From the NCBI RefSeq assembly GCF_918698095.1, contig NZ_CAKKLY010000015.1, positions 24,684-88,683 on the forward strand: a stretch of 64,000 nt of DNA, given 5' to 3'. Numbering within the stretch: position 1 is the first letter of the stretch; every line of letters begins with the position of its first letter. Under the pieces are notes generated by a model. That model saw only the letters and a program-made list of their open reading frames with translations. It made no database searches and was not told where the DNA came from. Positions 42,305-50,093 of this stretch are shown piece by piece. The stretch comes from Arthrobacter sp. Bi83 (GTDB taxonomy: Bacteria > Actinomycetota > Actinomycetes > Actinomycetales > Micrococcaceae). Made by a program: the position numbers and the translations under genes.

Positions 42305-43216
42305 TTAACCGACGAAGTCGAGATCCGCAGGGCTGGGGTTCTGCTCCGGGTGTGCCTGGCGTCGTCGTCCGCCGCGCTGCGCCGCTGTCCCGGCGAGGAC
42401 GACGAGCAGGATGCCGGCAACCTGGATGGCCGAAGGCTGCTGGTTCAGGATGAGCAGTCCAAGGAGCACGCCAACGGCCGGTTCGAGGGCCATCAGGGTG
42501 CCGAATGCGGTGGGCGTCATCCTGCGCAGGGCCAGCATTTCCAGCGCGAACGGCAGCACCGGCAGCAGGATGGCCAGCCCGGCCGCGGCGGCCAGGATGT
42601 CAAGGCTGAGGTGGCCGGCCGCCTGGGGAATTCCGACGGCGGCTGCCGCCACTGCTGCGATGGGTACCGTGAGCGTGAGCGCGCCGATGCCGGTGAAGCG
42701 GTCCCCGATCCGCTGCGTGAGCAGGATGTAAAAGCCCCACCCGACGGCCGCCAGGGCGGCCCACGCCACGCCAACCGGGTTGAAATCGCCCTGCCAGGGC
42801 TGAGTGAGCAGTACCACGCCCGCCAGCGCCAGCGCGGGCCAGGCTAGGGCCTTCCGGTTATGGCTGCGGACCGCGGCCACGGTCAGCGGTCCGAGGAATT
42901 CGATGGCGACGGCGGTGCCGAGATCGATGTGCTCCACCGCCGCGAGGAACCCAACGGTCATCACGCCCGTGGTGATCCCGAGGCCGAGCAGTGGCAGCAC
43001 ATCGGCCCGGCGGATGGAGCGCAGGGGCGGGCGGCCAATGGCCAAGAGGATGATGGCGCCCATGCTCAGGCGCAGCCACGCAGTTCCGGCCGGACCCACG
43101 GTCTCGATCATGTTCACAGACAAGGCAGAACCAAGTTGGACCGACAGGATCGCCGTCACGGCAAGCCCCCAGGGCGGCGGGACCGGGACATTGAATGAGC
43201 CTTGTTGCTTGGGCAT
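42305..43216 (-). CDS. EamA-family (RhtA-like) exporter
   Basis: A 303-residue membrane protein with ten hydrophobic segments in two EamA repeats: AGTAWLRLSMGAIILL and FLAAVEHIDLGTAVAIEFLG in the first, the GWGFYILLTQRIG start of the second, and AFGTLMALEPAVGVLLGLL near its end. The pattern is closest to RhtA, a threonine/homoserine exporter. GGAAGGA lies 7 nt before the ATG. It starts 1 nt after the B3/B4 gene's stop, so they are one operon, with an exporter and a DapA-like enzyme downstream. Confidence 0.9.
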   Translation of the reverse strand: MPKQQGSFNVPVPPPWGLAVTAILSVQLGSALSVNMIETVGPAGTAWLRLSMGAIILLAIGRPPLRSIRRADVLPLLGLGITTGVMTVGFLAAVEHIDLGTAVAIEFLGPLTVAAVRSHNRKALAWPALALAGVVLLTQPWQGDFNPVGVAWAALAAVGWGFYILLTQRIGDRFTGIGALTLTVPIAAVAAAAVGIPQAAGHLSLDILAAAAGLAILLPVLPFALEMLALRRMTPTAFGTLMALEPAVGVLLGLLILNQQPSAIQVAGILLVVLAGTAAQRGGRRRQAHPEQNPSPADLDFVG

Positions 43217-43217
43217 C

Positions 43218-43964
43218 TCAGTTTCCTTCCGTTGTTGCCGGGGTCGGGGTTCCTGCCAGCCGACGACGGGCGATCCTGACGTCCGGACCTAGCCTTTCCA
43301 GCCGGGCAGCCAGGTTCTCGGCAGCGGCGTCCAGTGCCTCGTAGGTAATGGGCTCCAGCGCGTCGAGGATGAAGAAGGCTGCGGTGGTTTCGTCGCGGAG
43401 CTGCGTTCGGCGGCCTTGGCGCCAATTCCACCGCCGGCAGGTCACGCCATCGTCGTCGCACCACACGACCTCGCCCGGTTCTGGATGCTCAACCATCGCG
43501 GCGCCGCCGGCGATAGTGTCGAACAGCTCCGAGCCGGTGGCGCGGATCAACCGCGGTGCTCCGGCATAGCCTTCCAAGTCTTCGCCGCCCAAGGGAACCT
43601 GGTGAAGCACCGAGACGGCGTTATAGATGTCGGTCAGCCGGTTCACCCGAGGCAAACCGGATACCGCACGGCGCAGCAATGCCTCCAGGCTATTGCGCGT
43701 GCGCTGCGGCTTCGCTCCAAAAGACTTGTACGCCTCCCGCCACGCAGCCACGTGCGGCAGATCCTCCGCAGACCGGGCGCTAAGTACTTCGCAAGCAGAG
43801 GCCTCCGCGGCTTGGAGCAGCCTGTCACTGGCATCATCGCTTGGCCCCGGTACCAACCCGTCCACCGCCAGCAGAACAGCCCGGTAGTCCGGCCGCAGCG
43901 CCAACACTGCGGCATCGACCCGGGCGCCGCCCAGGAACTCCTGAAGCGTCTCCACATCACGCAT
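43218..43964 (-). CDS. B3/B4 tRNA-binding domain protein
   Basis: A 248-residue protein starting MRDVETLQEFLGGARVDA. The B3/B4 domain, known from phenylalanyl-tRNA synthetase beta chains, occupies about 60-215: AWREAYKSFGAKPQRTRNS, LPRVNRLTDIYNAVSVLHQVP, and DAVSFDDLE-like strands. Stand-alone B3/B4 proteins are thought to bind or edit mischarged tRNA or amino-acid-like ligands. Pairing with an amino-acid exporter and an XRE-cupin regulator is a recurring arrangement in actinobacteria and suggests a role in amino-acid homeostasis. The start overlaps the regulator's end by 8 bp. Confidence 0.85.
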   Translation of the reverse strand: MRDVETLQEFLGGARVDAAVLALRPDYRAVLLAVDGLVPGPSDDASDRLLQAAEASACEVLSARSAEDLPHVAAWREAYKSFGAKPQRTRNSLEALLRRAVSGLPRVNRLTDIYNAVSVLHQVPLGGEDLEGYAGAPRLIRATGSELFDTIAGGAAMVEHPEPGEVVWCDDDGVTCRRWNWRQGRRTQLRDETTAAFFILDALEPITYEALDAAAENLAARLERLGPDVRIARRRLAGTPTPATTEGN

Positions 43965-44562
43965 CGGTCGCCTCCGGCCGGTGTCCTGACCCCACACCCG
44001 GTTCGAAGACCGCCAAGGAGAACCGCGCCGGTTCCTTGCCCACGGTGCTATACGAGTGTTCAACGTCGCCAGGGAACGAAACAGCGTCACCGGCCTCGAG
44101 GATGAACTCCTCACCGGCAACGACAACAACTACCGATCCATCCTGGACCTGCAGCAGCTCCTTGGTCCCCGCTGCATGTGCTTCGCTCTCGTGCCTATCC
44201 CCGGCGCCCATTGTCCAGTCCCATAGCTCGACCACATCCGGTGATTCAGTCCCTGCGACAAGCACGCCGCGTCCACCGGCGTCGGAACTCCAAAGCGCAG
44301 CCCCTTCACCACGGCGGGTAACCGTCACGGGCCTGCGGCGGGGCATCTCGACCAACGCAGGCAGCCCGATCCCCAACGCGTCGCTGAGCCGCAGCAGGGT
44401 CCCCACGCTGGGGTTCGCTGCACCCTGCTCCACGTTGACCACCATGCGGCGGCTCACCCCCGCAGCCTCTGCAAGCTGATCGAGGGTCCAGCCCCGCAAC
44501 TGCCGTTCCTGCCGCACCCTGCCACCGATCGCCGTCGCAAGCGCAGTTGTACTCATATCCAT
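43957..44562 (-). CDS. XRE-family regulator with cupin domain
   Basis: A 201-residue protein: helix-turn-helix at about 8-65 (ALATAIGGRVRQERQLRG, then GVSRRMVVNVEQGAANPSVG), and a C-terminal cupin at about 115-190 (AGTKELLQVQDGSVVVVVAG, GDAVSFPGDVEHSY). Cupin-XRE regulators sense small ligands such as amino acids or polyamines. ATG 44560-44562 or the ATG two codons later could start it; no ribosome site is visible, and the promoter is close, so translation may be leaderless. A perfect 27-bp dyad just upstream is the likely operator for the whole leftward cluster. Confidence 0.9.
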   Translation of the reverse strand: MDMSTTALATAIGGRVRQERQLRGWTLDQLAEAAGVSRRMVVNVEQGAANPSVGTLLRLSDALGIGLPALVEMPRRRPVTVTRRGEGAALWSSDAGGRGVLVAGTESPDVVELWDWTMGAGDRHESEAHAAGTKELLQVQDGSVVVVVAGEEFILEAGDAVSFPGDVEHSYSTVGKEPARFSLAVFEPGVGSGHRPEATDA

Positions 44563-44570
44563 ATAGTGCA

Positions 44571-44597
44571 GCATACTGCACTTCCAGTGCAGTATGC
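44571..44597. promoter_or_regulatory. Operator dyad of the XRE-cupin cluster
   Basis: GCATACTGCAC (44571-44581) and GTGCAGTATGC (44587-44597) are perfect 11-nt arms around TTCCA. An additional GTGCA half-site directly adjoins on the regulator's side (44566-44570). It is well placed, 9 nt before the regulator's start, for autorepression. Confidence 0.75.
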
Positions 44598-44601
44598 ACA
44601 T

Positions 44602-44918
44602 CGTGGTTGGTGGGCTAAGCCATCACACGCGCTAAACCGGCTGACGAAGGCGCGCCGCAGGCGCCAGCCTCCCTTCACGACGGGGAGCGACGAGGGCGAC
44701 CCTTAGCGAGCACGTCTTATCAACCTATCGGCGCTTTATTGAAAGCTAATAAAGCTCCCTAAAACCGTTCTTGAAACCAGCGCTTCCGAGACGGCGTCAG
44801 CCAGAAGCAGACTCGCAACTCTTGCGGCGTAAGGCTAGGCGGGAGATGCGCCACCACTCCCCCGTTGGCCTTTCAGGCCACGCAGGCCGACATATGGCTG
44901 GGTATCGGCGTTTGAAAC
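44602..44918. other. Intergenic stretch between two leftward units
   Basis: About 315 bp with no supportable gene. It must contain the terminator of the MFS gene at 44919 and part of the XRE-cupin promoter; GAAAGCTAATAAAGCTCCC near 44739 is AT-rich but no clean hairpin is seen. Confidence 0.4.
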
Positions 44919-46220
44919 TCACAGGACGCCCGTCTGCCTTTGACCATGTTCGCCGGCAACCGGGGCGAAGCCCGCCGCAGCAGATGCAGTCCGGGACCTG
45001 AAGAGCGCAGACGCCAGTGCGATGAGGGCCAGGACGATGACGGCGCTGCCCATGGCGATCGCGGTGGCGTTGATGCCCCAGGACGAGGACAGGACGCCGG
45101 CGGCAATGGCCGGTACGCTCGTGGCGAGGTAGCTGATGACGTAGACGGTGGCGAGAAGAGTAGCGCGTTCACCGGGGGCGGCTGCGGGCATGATGGTGCG
45201 CAGGGCCCCTTGGAACCCGCCACCGAAACCCACACCAGCAATTGCGGCTCCGACGAACAACAGGGCGGTTTGGTGGCTGAGGACGCCTACCAGGAGAATG
45301 CCGACACCGGCGGCAAGCGCAGCGGCCCCGAGGATGAAAAGCTTCAGTGGCGGGGACGAACGAAGCAGCATCACAGCTACGGCCCCGGAAATGGTCAGGG
45401 CGAACACGAACCAGCCGCCGATCATGGGGGAATTGGATCCCGTTTCAGCTCGCACAAGGGTCGGTCCCAACGAAAGGACGAAACCGCCAATAGCCCATAT
45501 CGCCACTAGCATCGGCGCCGCGGTAAGAAGGGGACCCCGGGCCGGACTGGGGACCGTCATCCGGACGGCAAGCGACTTCCAAGCCCCCGGTTTCTTGCTG
45601 GCGGTCTCGGGGAGCCAGGAAGCCGTTATGAGCAACACCGCGAACAGAGCCGCAAGAATGATGAAGATTTCAATGGTGGGAACAGCTGCGACCGTCGCTA
45701 AGGCCGCTGATCCGAGTGCACCCGCTGCCATACCGAGAATCGGGGACACGCTGTTTATGATCGGAGCCTTTACGGGCGCCAGGTCCGTCAGTCCCGCGGC
45801 CAAAGCAGCCGTGGCCGCACCCGTCGCGAGCCCCTGGATGGCTCGCACCGCAATCAGTTCCGTGGCGTTATCCGCAAGAATGAACAGGATCATCGCTGCG
45901 AGTTGAATGGTCAGAGCGCCAATAATAACGGCGCGCCGCCCCACGTGGTCGGACAGCGCACCGAACACCAGGAGTGCCAGCAGCAGCGCGATCGAGTAGG
46001 CCGCGAAGATTGCCGTGATCAGCAGCGCCGACAGATGCAGGGATGATTGATAAATCGCGTATAGGGGTGTGGGCGCGCTTGAGGCCGCGAGGAAGGCGAC
46101 GGATATGGCCGCCTGCAGTACGAAAGCGGGCCCGGGCTTAAGGCGGCGGCCACTACGCTGGGTGACCGTGCCGGGAGAGCTTGACGCTCCTAGGGTCTTG
46201 CTTGAAACATCCATGGACAT
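44919..46220 (-). CDS. MFS transporter
   Basis: A 433-residue permease with twelve hydrophobic segments. The first half has SAPTPLYAIYQSSL, a DHVGRRAVIIGAL loop between helices 2 and 3 matching the MFS D-x3-G-R/K motif, and RAIQGLATGAATAALAAGL. The second half has GVGFGGGFQGALR. It looks like a drug- or metabolite-efflux member. The start could be the ATG at 46220 (AGGGA upstream) or one of two nearby in-frame ATGs. It is divergent from a TetR regulator 91 bp away, the usual efflux arrangement. Confidence 0.9.
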   Translation of the reverse strand: MSMDVSSKTLGASSSPGTVTQRSGRRLKPGPAFVLQAAISVAFLAASSAPTPLYAIYQSSLHLSALLITAIFAAYSIALLLALLVFGALSDHVGRRAVIIGALTIQLAAMILFILADNATELIAVRAIQGLATGAATAALAAGLTDLAPVKAPIINSVSPILGMAAGALGSAALATVAAVPTIEIFIILAALFAVLLITASWLPETASKKPGAWKSLAVRMTVPSPARGPLLTAAPMLVAIWAIGGFVLSLGPTLVRAETGSNSPMIGGWFVFALTISGAVAVMLLRSSPPLKLFILGAAALAAGVGILLVGVLSHQTALLFVGAAIAGVGFGGGFQGALRTIMPAAAPGERATLLATVYVISYLATSVPAIAAGVLSSSWGINATAIAMGSAVIVLALIALASALFRSRTASAAAGFAPVAGEHGQRQTGVL

Positions 46221-46311
46221 CGTCCCTACTTTCATAAAGCAAAATTGTGGCTTTTGTCCACAGTAGGACGGTTCAAGCGTTAAAGCAATATTTCTGCGTT
46301 AGACTTCTTGT

Positions 46312-46887
46312 ATGACACCCCTTGATGGCTCTCGTCCCGGGGGCCGCAGCGCTCGGATTCAGCAAGCCGTGCATGACGCCACCCGAGAACTGCTGGTCGA
46401 AACGGAACGGGACGGAATCAGCGTCCCGGCAATCGCAGCGCGTGCAGGGGTCAACCCGACCACCATTTACCGACGCTGGGGCGATCTGGCGTCCGTGCTT
46501 TCCGACGTAGCCGCTGATCGCTTTCGGCAGTCCGACCCCCCCGCCGAAACTGGATCACTTACCGGCGACCTGTCCCTCTGGGCCGAATACTTCCTAGAGG
46601 AAATGGGCTCGGGGCCGGGGCGGTCGTACGTCGCGGACGTGCTGGCGGGCGATGCCAACGGTGAAAATACCGGCATTTGCGCGCGATACGCCGCCGACGC
46701 CATCACCCAGATATTGGCGCGCTTTCCGAACACGGCAAACCCCGCGGTTGACGAAGTTCTCGACCACGTTGCCGCGCCGATCTTGTATCGCATCCTGTTC
46801 ACTAAGCAGCGTCCCGAAGCTGGGTACGGGAGCCAGCTAGTGACCCGGCTACTCCGCGGCACCCAAACTGACGCCCATCAGGTCTAA
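46312..46887 (+). CDS. TetR-family transcriptional regulator
   Basis: A 191-residue protein: helix-turn-helix at about 15-62 (ARIQQAVHDATRELLVETER, then VPAIAARAGVNPTTIYRRWG), the rest a helical ligand-binding domain with GDANGENTGICARYAADAI. It is divergent from the MFS gene and very probably represses it. No ribosome site precedes the ATG; TAGACT sits 6 nt before it, the spacing of a -10 box for a leaderless transcript, which is common in actinobacteria. The gap also holds TTGTGG / CCACAG as a weak dyad that may be its operator. Confidence 0.9.
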   Translation: MTPLDGSRPGGRSARIQQAVHDATRELLVETERDGISVPAIAARAGVNPTTIYRRWGDLASVLSDVAADRFRQSDPPAETGSLTGDLSLWAEYFLEEMGSGPGRSYVADVLAGDANGENTGICARYAADAITQILARFPNTANPAVDEVLDHVAAPILYRILFTKQRPEAGYGSQLVTRLLRGTQTDAHQV

Positions 46888-47008
46888 TTGCACACCTGAA
46901 CTCGTCCTACTTAACAGGTGCCGAACGTCTAGGCCCTGATCAGAAAACGTCAGAGGGTCCTCTCCGACGGCACTGCTGTTCTGCTCGTAACCGCCCGCAC
47001 TTCGAGGG

Positions 47009-47039
47009 TCGCCCTCGACCGGGTCCCGGTCGAGGGCGA
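47009..47039. terminator. Long perfect hairpin
   Basis: TCGCCCTCGACCGGG (47009-47023) and CCCGGTCGAGGGCGA (47025-47039) are perfect 15-nt arms with a single T between them, in effect a 31-bp palindrome. It lies about 120 bp after the TetR stop and could act as its terminator or be a transposon-related cruciform. Confidence 0.6.
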
Positions 47040-47055
47040 TCCTCTGTCCAGTCCA

Positions 47056-47200
47056 TCGTCGAACATACCGAACTCGCCCTCGCAAAGCACTCCGGCCCAC
47101 GCCTAACAAATAGATTCCAGACGAACTCCGCAGGATTCGACGGCGTCATGCCGCCCCACTCCCCCGCCTCCATGAACCACCAGAAGCAACTTCACTGTTT
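47056..47200 (+). repeat. 145-bp repeat, copy 2
   Basis: The partner of 15458-15602, same orientation. Here no IS element follows, so this copy shows more of the original sequence context: after CTGTTT it runs on as GTCATTCTGATCC. Confidence 0.8.
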
Positions 47201-47270
47201 GTCATTCTGATCCCCATCATCGCTGGGCAGGTCCTCCGCGCAACCAGGGCGCCACGCGCCGCTCACGACC

Positions 47271-47320
47271 CAACGTTTCGTTCGGCGCTCCTGCGTCGCT
47301 TATTTCCTCACGAAACGTTG
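47271..47320. repeat. 11-bp inverted repeat, 28-nt spacer
   Basis: CAACGTTTCGT (47271-47281) and ACGAAACGTTG (47310-47320) are perfect inverted repeats. The arrangement is like paired recombinase core sites or a small hairpin; no recombinase gene is near. Confidence 0.5.
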
Positions 47321-47444
47321 AATCGATCCCGGTCCCCCAAGTTGCACTCCGGACCCTCAAACCCAGCGGGAACTCCTTTATCAGAGCGACGCACAAATCT
47401 GACAGACACATCCGGTGGCCGCCAGTCGGTGAACGAGAAGGAAC

Positions 47445-47700
47445 ATGGAACCGCTCACCATCAAAACCCCGGCCGACGTCCTCAGTTTCATTAGGCACAC
47501 CCTCGGGTTCTGGCCAGCAATTCACAGGATTGAACGCGGGCGATGCACTCGAGCAAGCCAGGACGCTCCGGGAAGACACGCTGGACGCGGGGCAGATCCT
47601 GACCACGTTATGGCAGGAAGACGACTGCAAAATAGGGAGTCTTTCACGACGGGAACCGGTCATGTCGCCCCCTCCGTAAACGACAATGAAGAAGTAACAA
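47445..47700 (+). pseudogene. DUF4192 protein, N-terminus plus internal scraps
   Basis: The frame starts at an ATG with GAGAAGGA upstream and reads MEPLTIKTPADVLSFIRH and TLGFWPA, the standard DUF4192 beginning. It then jumps to a piece with AGDALEQARTLREDTLDAG, which in intact proteins is some 200 residues further on, and ends in SLSRREPVMSPPP. Large deletions and frameshifts make it non-functional. The upstream motif CGACGCACAAATCTGACAG is shared with the IS110/DUF4192 junction at 17740, so both wrecks come from related loci. Confidence 0.7.
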
Positions 47701-47760
47701 AGACCCAAGCCATCGAGTTTTCAGTGGAAGGAGCAGCCGGCCACAGCAAGGGCCACCAAC

Positions 47761-47785
47761 AAAAAAGGGCCCCCGAAGGGGCCCC
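47761..47785 (-). terminator. Terminator hairpin of module copy 3
   Basis: GGGCCCC (47667+100, i.e. 47767-47773) pairs with GGGGCCC (47778-47784) around a 4-nt loop, with a run of six A on the left that becomes a U-run for leftward transcription. Confidence 0.75.
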
Positions 47786-47977
47786 TACAGCACAGTTTGT
47801 GCACATTCAGAGGCCCACAAGCCCCTGAACAGGGAAAACACGTGCCCGAGGTGGGACTCGAACTGCATTCCAGCCCTTGCGATCATAGGGAAGTCCCGGA
47901 AACATGCGGAATTCGGGCCAATCCGGCCGATGTACGGCCCAGTCCGAAGCTAAGAGTGTGGACATTGTCCACACTCT
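47786..47977 (+). repeat. tRNA-end-like / palindrome module, copy 3
   Basis: Closest to copy 1: both keep TTTGTGCACA...TCAGAGGCCC, AAGCCCCTGAACAGGG and the GTGCCCGAGGTGGGACTCG core. It ends in a 25-bp palindrome in place of the 19-bp one. Conservation on both sides of the core is more than a simple tRNA attachment site needs. Confidence 0.7.
47953..47977. promoter_or_regulatory. 25-bp palindrome, covarying copy 3
   Basis: AGAGTGTGGACA-T-TGTCCACACTCT, perfect 12-nt arms. Against the other copies the C/G in GTGTGCACA has changed to G/C in both arms together, so pairing or symmetry is kept. Confidence 0.75.
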
Positions 47978-48438
47978 CATTTCGCCATATTCCAGCTACA
48001 AAAAGCGGGCGTCAGGAGAGGCTCCCCCGTTGTGACGAAACGTCCGTTATCGGCTCGTGTAGTACGGGAGTGGAAGTAGGCGACATCGAGGGCTACCGCA
48101 AGGAACTGCGGAGTCAATCCCACAACGCCTTTGGCGCCCAACCCTTTGATCCGGCCAAGCGTAATGCCGAAGAAGCTGCCGGCAATGCCAACAGGTGTAT
48201 TGATTCCGAAAAGGGCTACTTTTACCTGCGAAACCACAGAATGAGGTGGCATGAGGCTTTCTGATATCCCTCCGGCCGGGGCATCGATCGACGCTTGATG
48301 CCCCGTGTTGTCACGCATGGGCGACATCACATATCGTCAGGCAACTGCGCCAACTCGTGTGAGAACGAGTAGAAATAAATGGGCGCCGGGAAGCAGGACC
48401 TCCCGGCGCCCACACCGAGATCCGCTGTCGCTTGGCGG

Positions 48439-49218
48439 CTAGATCGCCGACCAGCCAGCGTCGGAGGCCAGAACCGCACCGTTGATGTTGGTACCGTCCT
48501 CGCTGAGCAGGAAAGTGATAGAGGCGGCCAACTGGGCGGCGTTCGCAGGCGTGGGGATATTAGCCTGCATGAGAGGCAGGAGCCTTTCGATGGCCAGCTG
48601 GGAGCCGAAGTTTGGCTCAATGCCAGTGAGAGTAGGCCCGGGCGCTACGGTATTGAATCGAAGACCCTTCGGGCCATACATCACTGCGGAGTTCTTAGTC
48701 AGGCCAACAACGGCATGCTTGGAGGCAGTGTATGCAGCACCAGCAGCTGAACCGCGGATGGCGGCCTCTGAGGAAACATTGACTACCGACCCTGCCCCGG
48801 CTTCAAGCATCAGCGGTACAACGGCGCGGGTAAGGCGCATTAGGGCGGTGACGTTGATCCGGAATACGCGGTCCCAGAGGTCATCGTCCACCTCATGGAT
48901 TGGTGCGAAGTCATCCATGATTCCGGCGATGTTCGCCAAGGCGTCGATGCGTCCGCCGGCGGCAGAAACCACGGCGGCAATAGTTTCCTCAGTAGAGATG
49001 TCACCGGCCACTGGGACCAGATCAAGGTTTTTGTTCTCTTCGACGAGAGCGTCGAGGCGTTGCTTGCTGATGTCCGCGGCGATAACCTTACCGCCCTCCT
49101 TGGCGATGCGCAGGGCAGTGGCCTGCCCAATACCAGACGCTGCACCCGTTACGACGACGGTTTTTCCTGCGAAGCGCCCAGTAGTGATGGTTTCTTGCCA
49201 TGTAATTTCGTTGCCCAT
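48439..49218 (-). CDS. SDR-family NAD(P)-dependent oxidoreductase
   Basis: A 259-residue classical SDR from the ATG at 49216-49218, with GGAAGGA 5 nt upstream. The nucleotide loop TGAASGIG is at 24-31, NIAG at 96-99 and the catalytic triad S150, Y163, K167 (YTASK). A long C-terminal helix and DAGW close the fold. The length is normal. It is monocistronic, flanked by remnants, so there is no pathway context. Confidence 0.92.
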   Translation of the reverse strand: MGNEITWQETITTGRFAGKTVVVTGAASGIGQATALRIAKEGGKVIAADISKQRLDALVEENKNLDLVPVAGDISTEETIAAVVSAAGGRIDALANIAGIMDDFAPIHEVDDDLWDRVFRINVTALMRLTRAVVPLMLEAGAGSVVNVSSEAAIRGSAAGAAYTASKHAVVGLTKNSAVMYGPKGLRFNTVAPGPTLTGIEPNFGSQLAIERLLPLMQANIPTPANAAQLAASITFLLSEDGTNINGAVLASDAGWSAI

Positions 49219-49545
49219 GATGTCCTTCCAGACGCTAAAGAGTGTTGAGTCAAACATTTGGCACCCGGTCTCACTAGGTGCGGGTGGAAAAGGTGAGGGG
49301 CTTTCTACCGATTCGACGAGCGTCGGGTCGGCGGAGCGCCCGGCGATCATGGATCCCGAGGTGGTCGCCGCGGAAGACTCCGATTCACCGCCTAACCGGA
49401 GCTGTTGAGGAAGCAAGGAATATCTCCGATCCCGTCATGCCACTCATGGTCAGCCTGGCTGAACTAGCGCGACAGAAAGACTCTCCACTGCCGGTTCAAT
49501 TCATGGTGAACTTATACCGGGGATTCCGGGCAAAACACTTGAGCA
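49219..49545. other. Stretch with a possible coding scrap
   Basis: One plus-strand frame at about 49406-49550 reads EEARNISDPVMPLMVSLAEL and then PVQFMVNLYRGFRAKH with protein-like composition but no start or family. It is probably a remnant. Nothing else is visible. Confidence 0.35.
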
Positions 49546-49806
49546 CTAGTCGTCCGCTGTCCCATTCTGCCGTCCATCTAGGGGTTCGTGTCGTTGGCGG
49601 ACCAGTCCGAAGGGGACGGCAGGATGAGCACGCACAATGTATCTACCAGTATCGATGCGCGATATAAGAATCCCCGTTTTGTGTTCCGTGGCGGCGATCT
49701 TGACCACGTCGATTGCTTTCGTGAGGGCGTCGTCTACTTCGTAGGCATGTTTGGCGTGTACTTCCAGCATGCCCGGCGTTTCTGTTTGTTGACGGTTTAT
49801 GTCCAT
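49546..49806 (-). CDS. Small hypothetical protein (86 aa)
   Basis: From the ATG at 49804-49806, with AGGAAG just upstream, the frame reads MDINRQQTETPGMLEVHAKH, then an EVDDALTKAIDVVKIAATEH helix, a TGILISRIDTGRYIVRAHP strand pair and a polar tail. The alpha/beta layout and good site support a real protein. I recognise no named family. It has the look of the small conserved actinobacterial proteins found near SDR and esterase genes. Confidence 0.6.
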   Translation of the reverse strand: MDINRQQTETPGMLEVHAKHAYEVDDALTKAIDVVKIAATEHKTGILISRIDTGRYIVRAHPAVPFGLVRQRHEPLDGRQNGTADD

Positions 49807-50093
49807 GATCTTCCTGAGTTTCAGCTGATGGTGCGGTTGAGATGCCCATTCAGGCCTGGGTGGGCGATCTTTTTTCACGGTCCTAGGGTGCAGGGCGGAA
49901 GCAGGGAGCGTTTGCTAAACAATTCGGGCAGCTCCGAATCCCTACACGGCTGGTTTTCGCGAACAGGCGCCACCGGGCCAACGGCCACGCCGTCGTCCGA
50001 GGCTCGATGGGCTACCCGCTGCCCGGTTGGGGGGCCGTCGTGATCGGCGAGGTGTTGAATGGTGGCCTGCTGGCCGAGGGGCGGTCCCGTTGC

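Larger units (their letters stand above)
46888..48438. other. 1.5-kb remnant region
   Basis: No intact gene. It holds the hairpin at 47009, repeat copy 2 at 47056, a long inverted repeat at 47271, a wrecked DUF4192 gene at 47445 and palindrome module copy 3 at 47761. Between about 48060 and 48260 one frame reads VGDIEGYRKELRSQS and continues to HRMRWHEAF, which may be a further remnant that I cannot place. Confidence 0.55.

Noticed and set aside
49880..50090. A transposase scrap left of the esterase
   Set aside because: No transposase motif can be pointed to in any frame.
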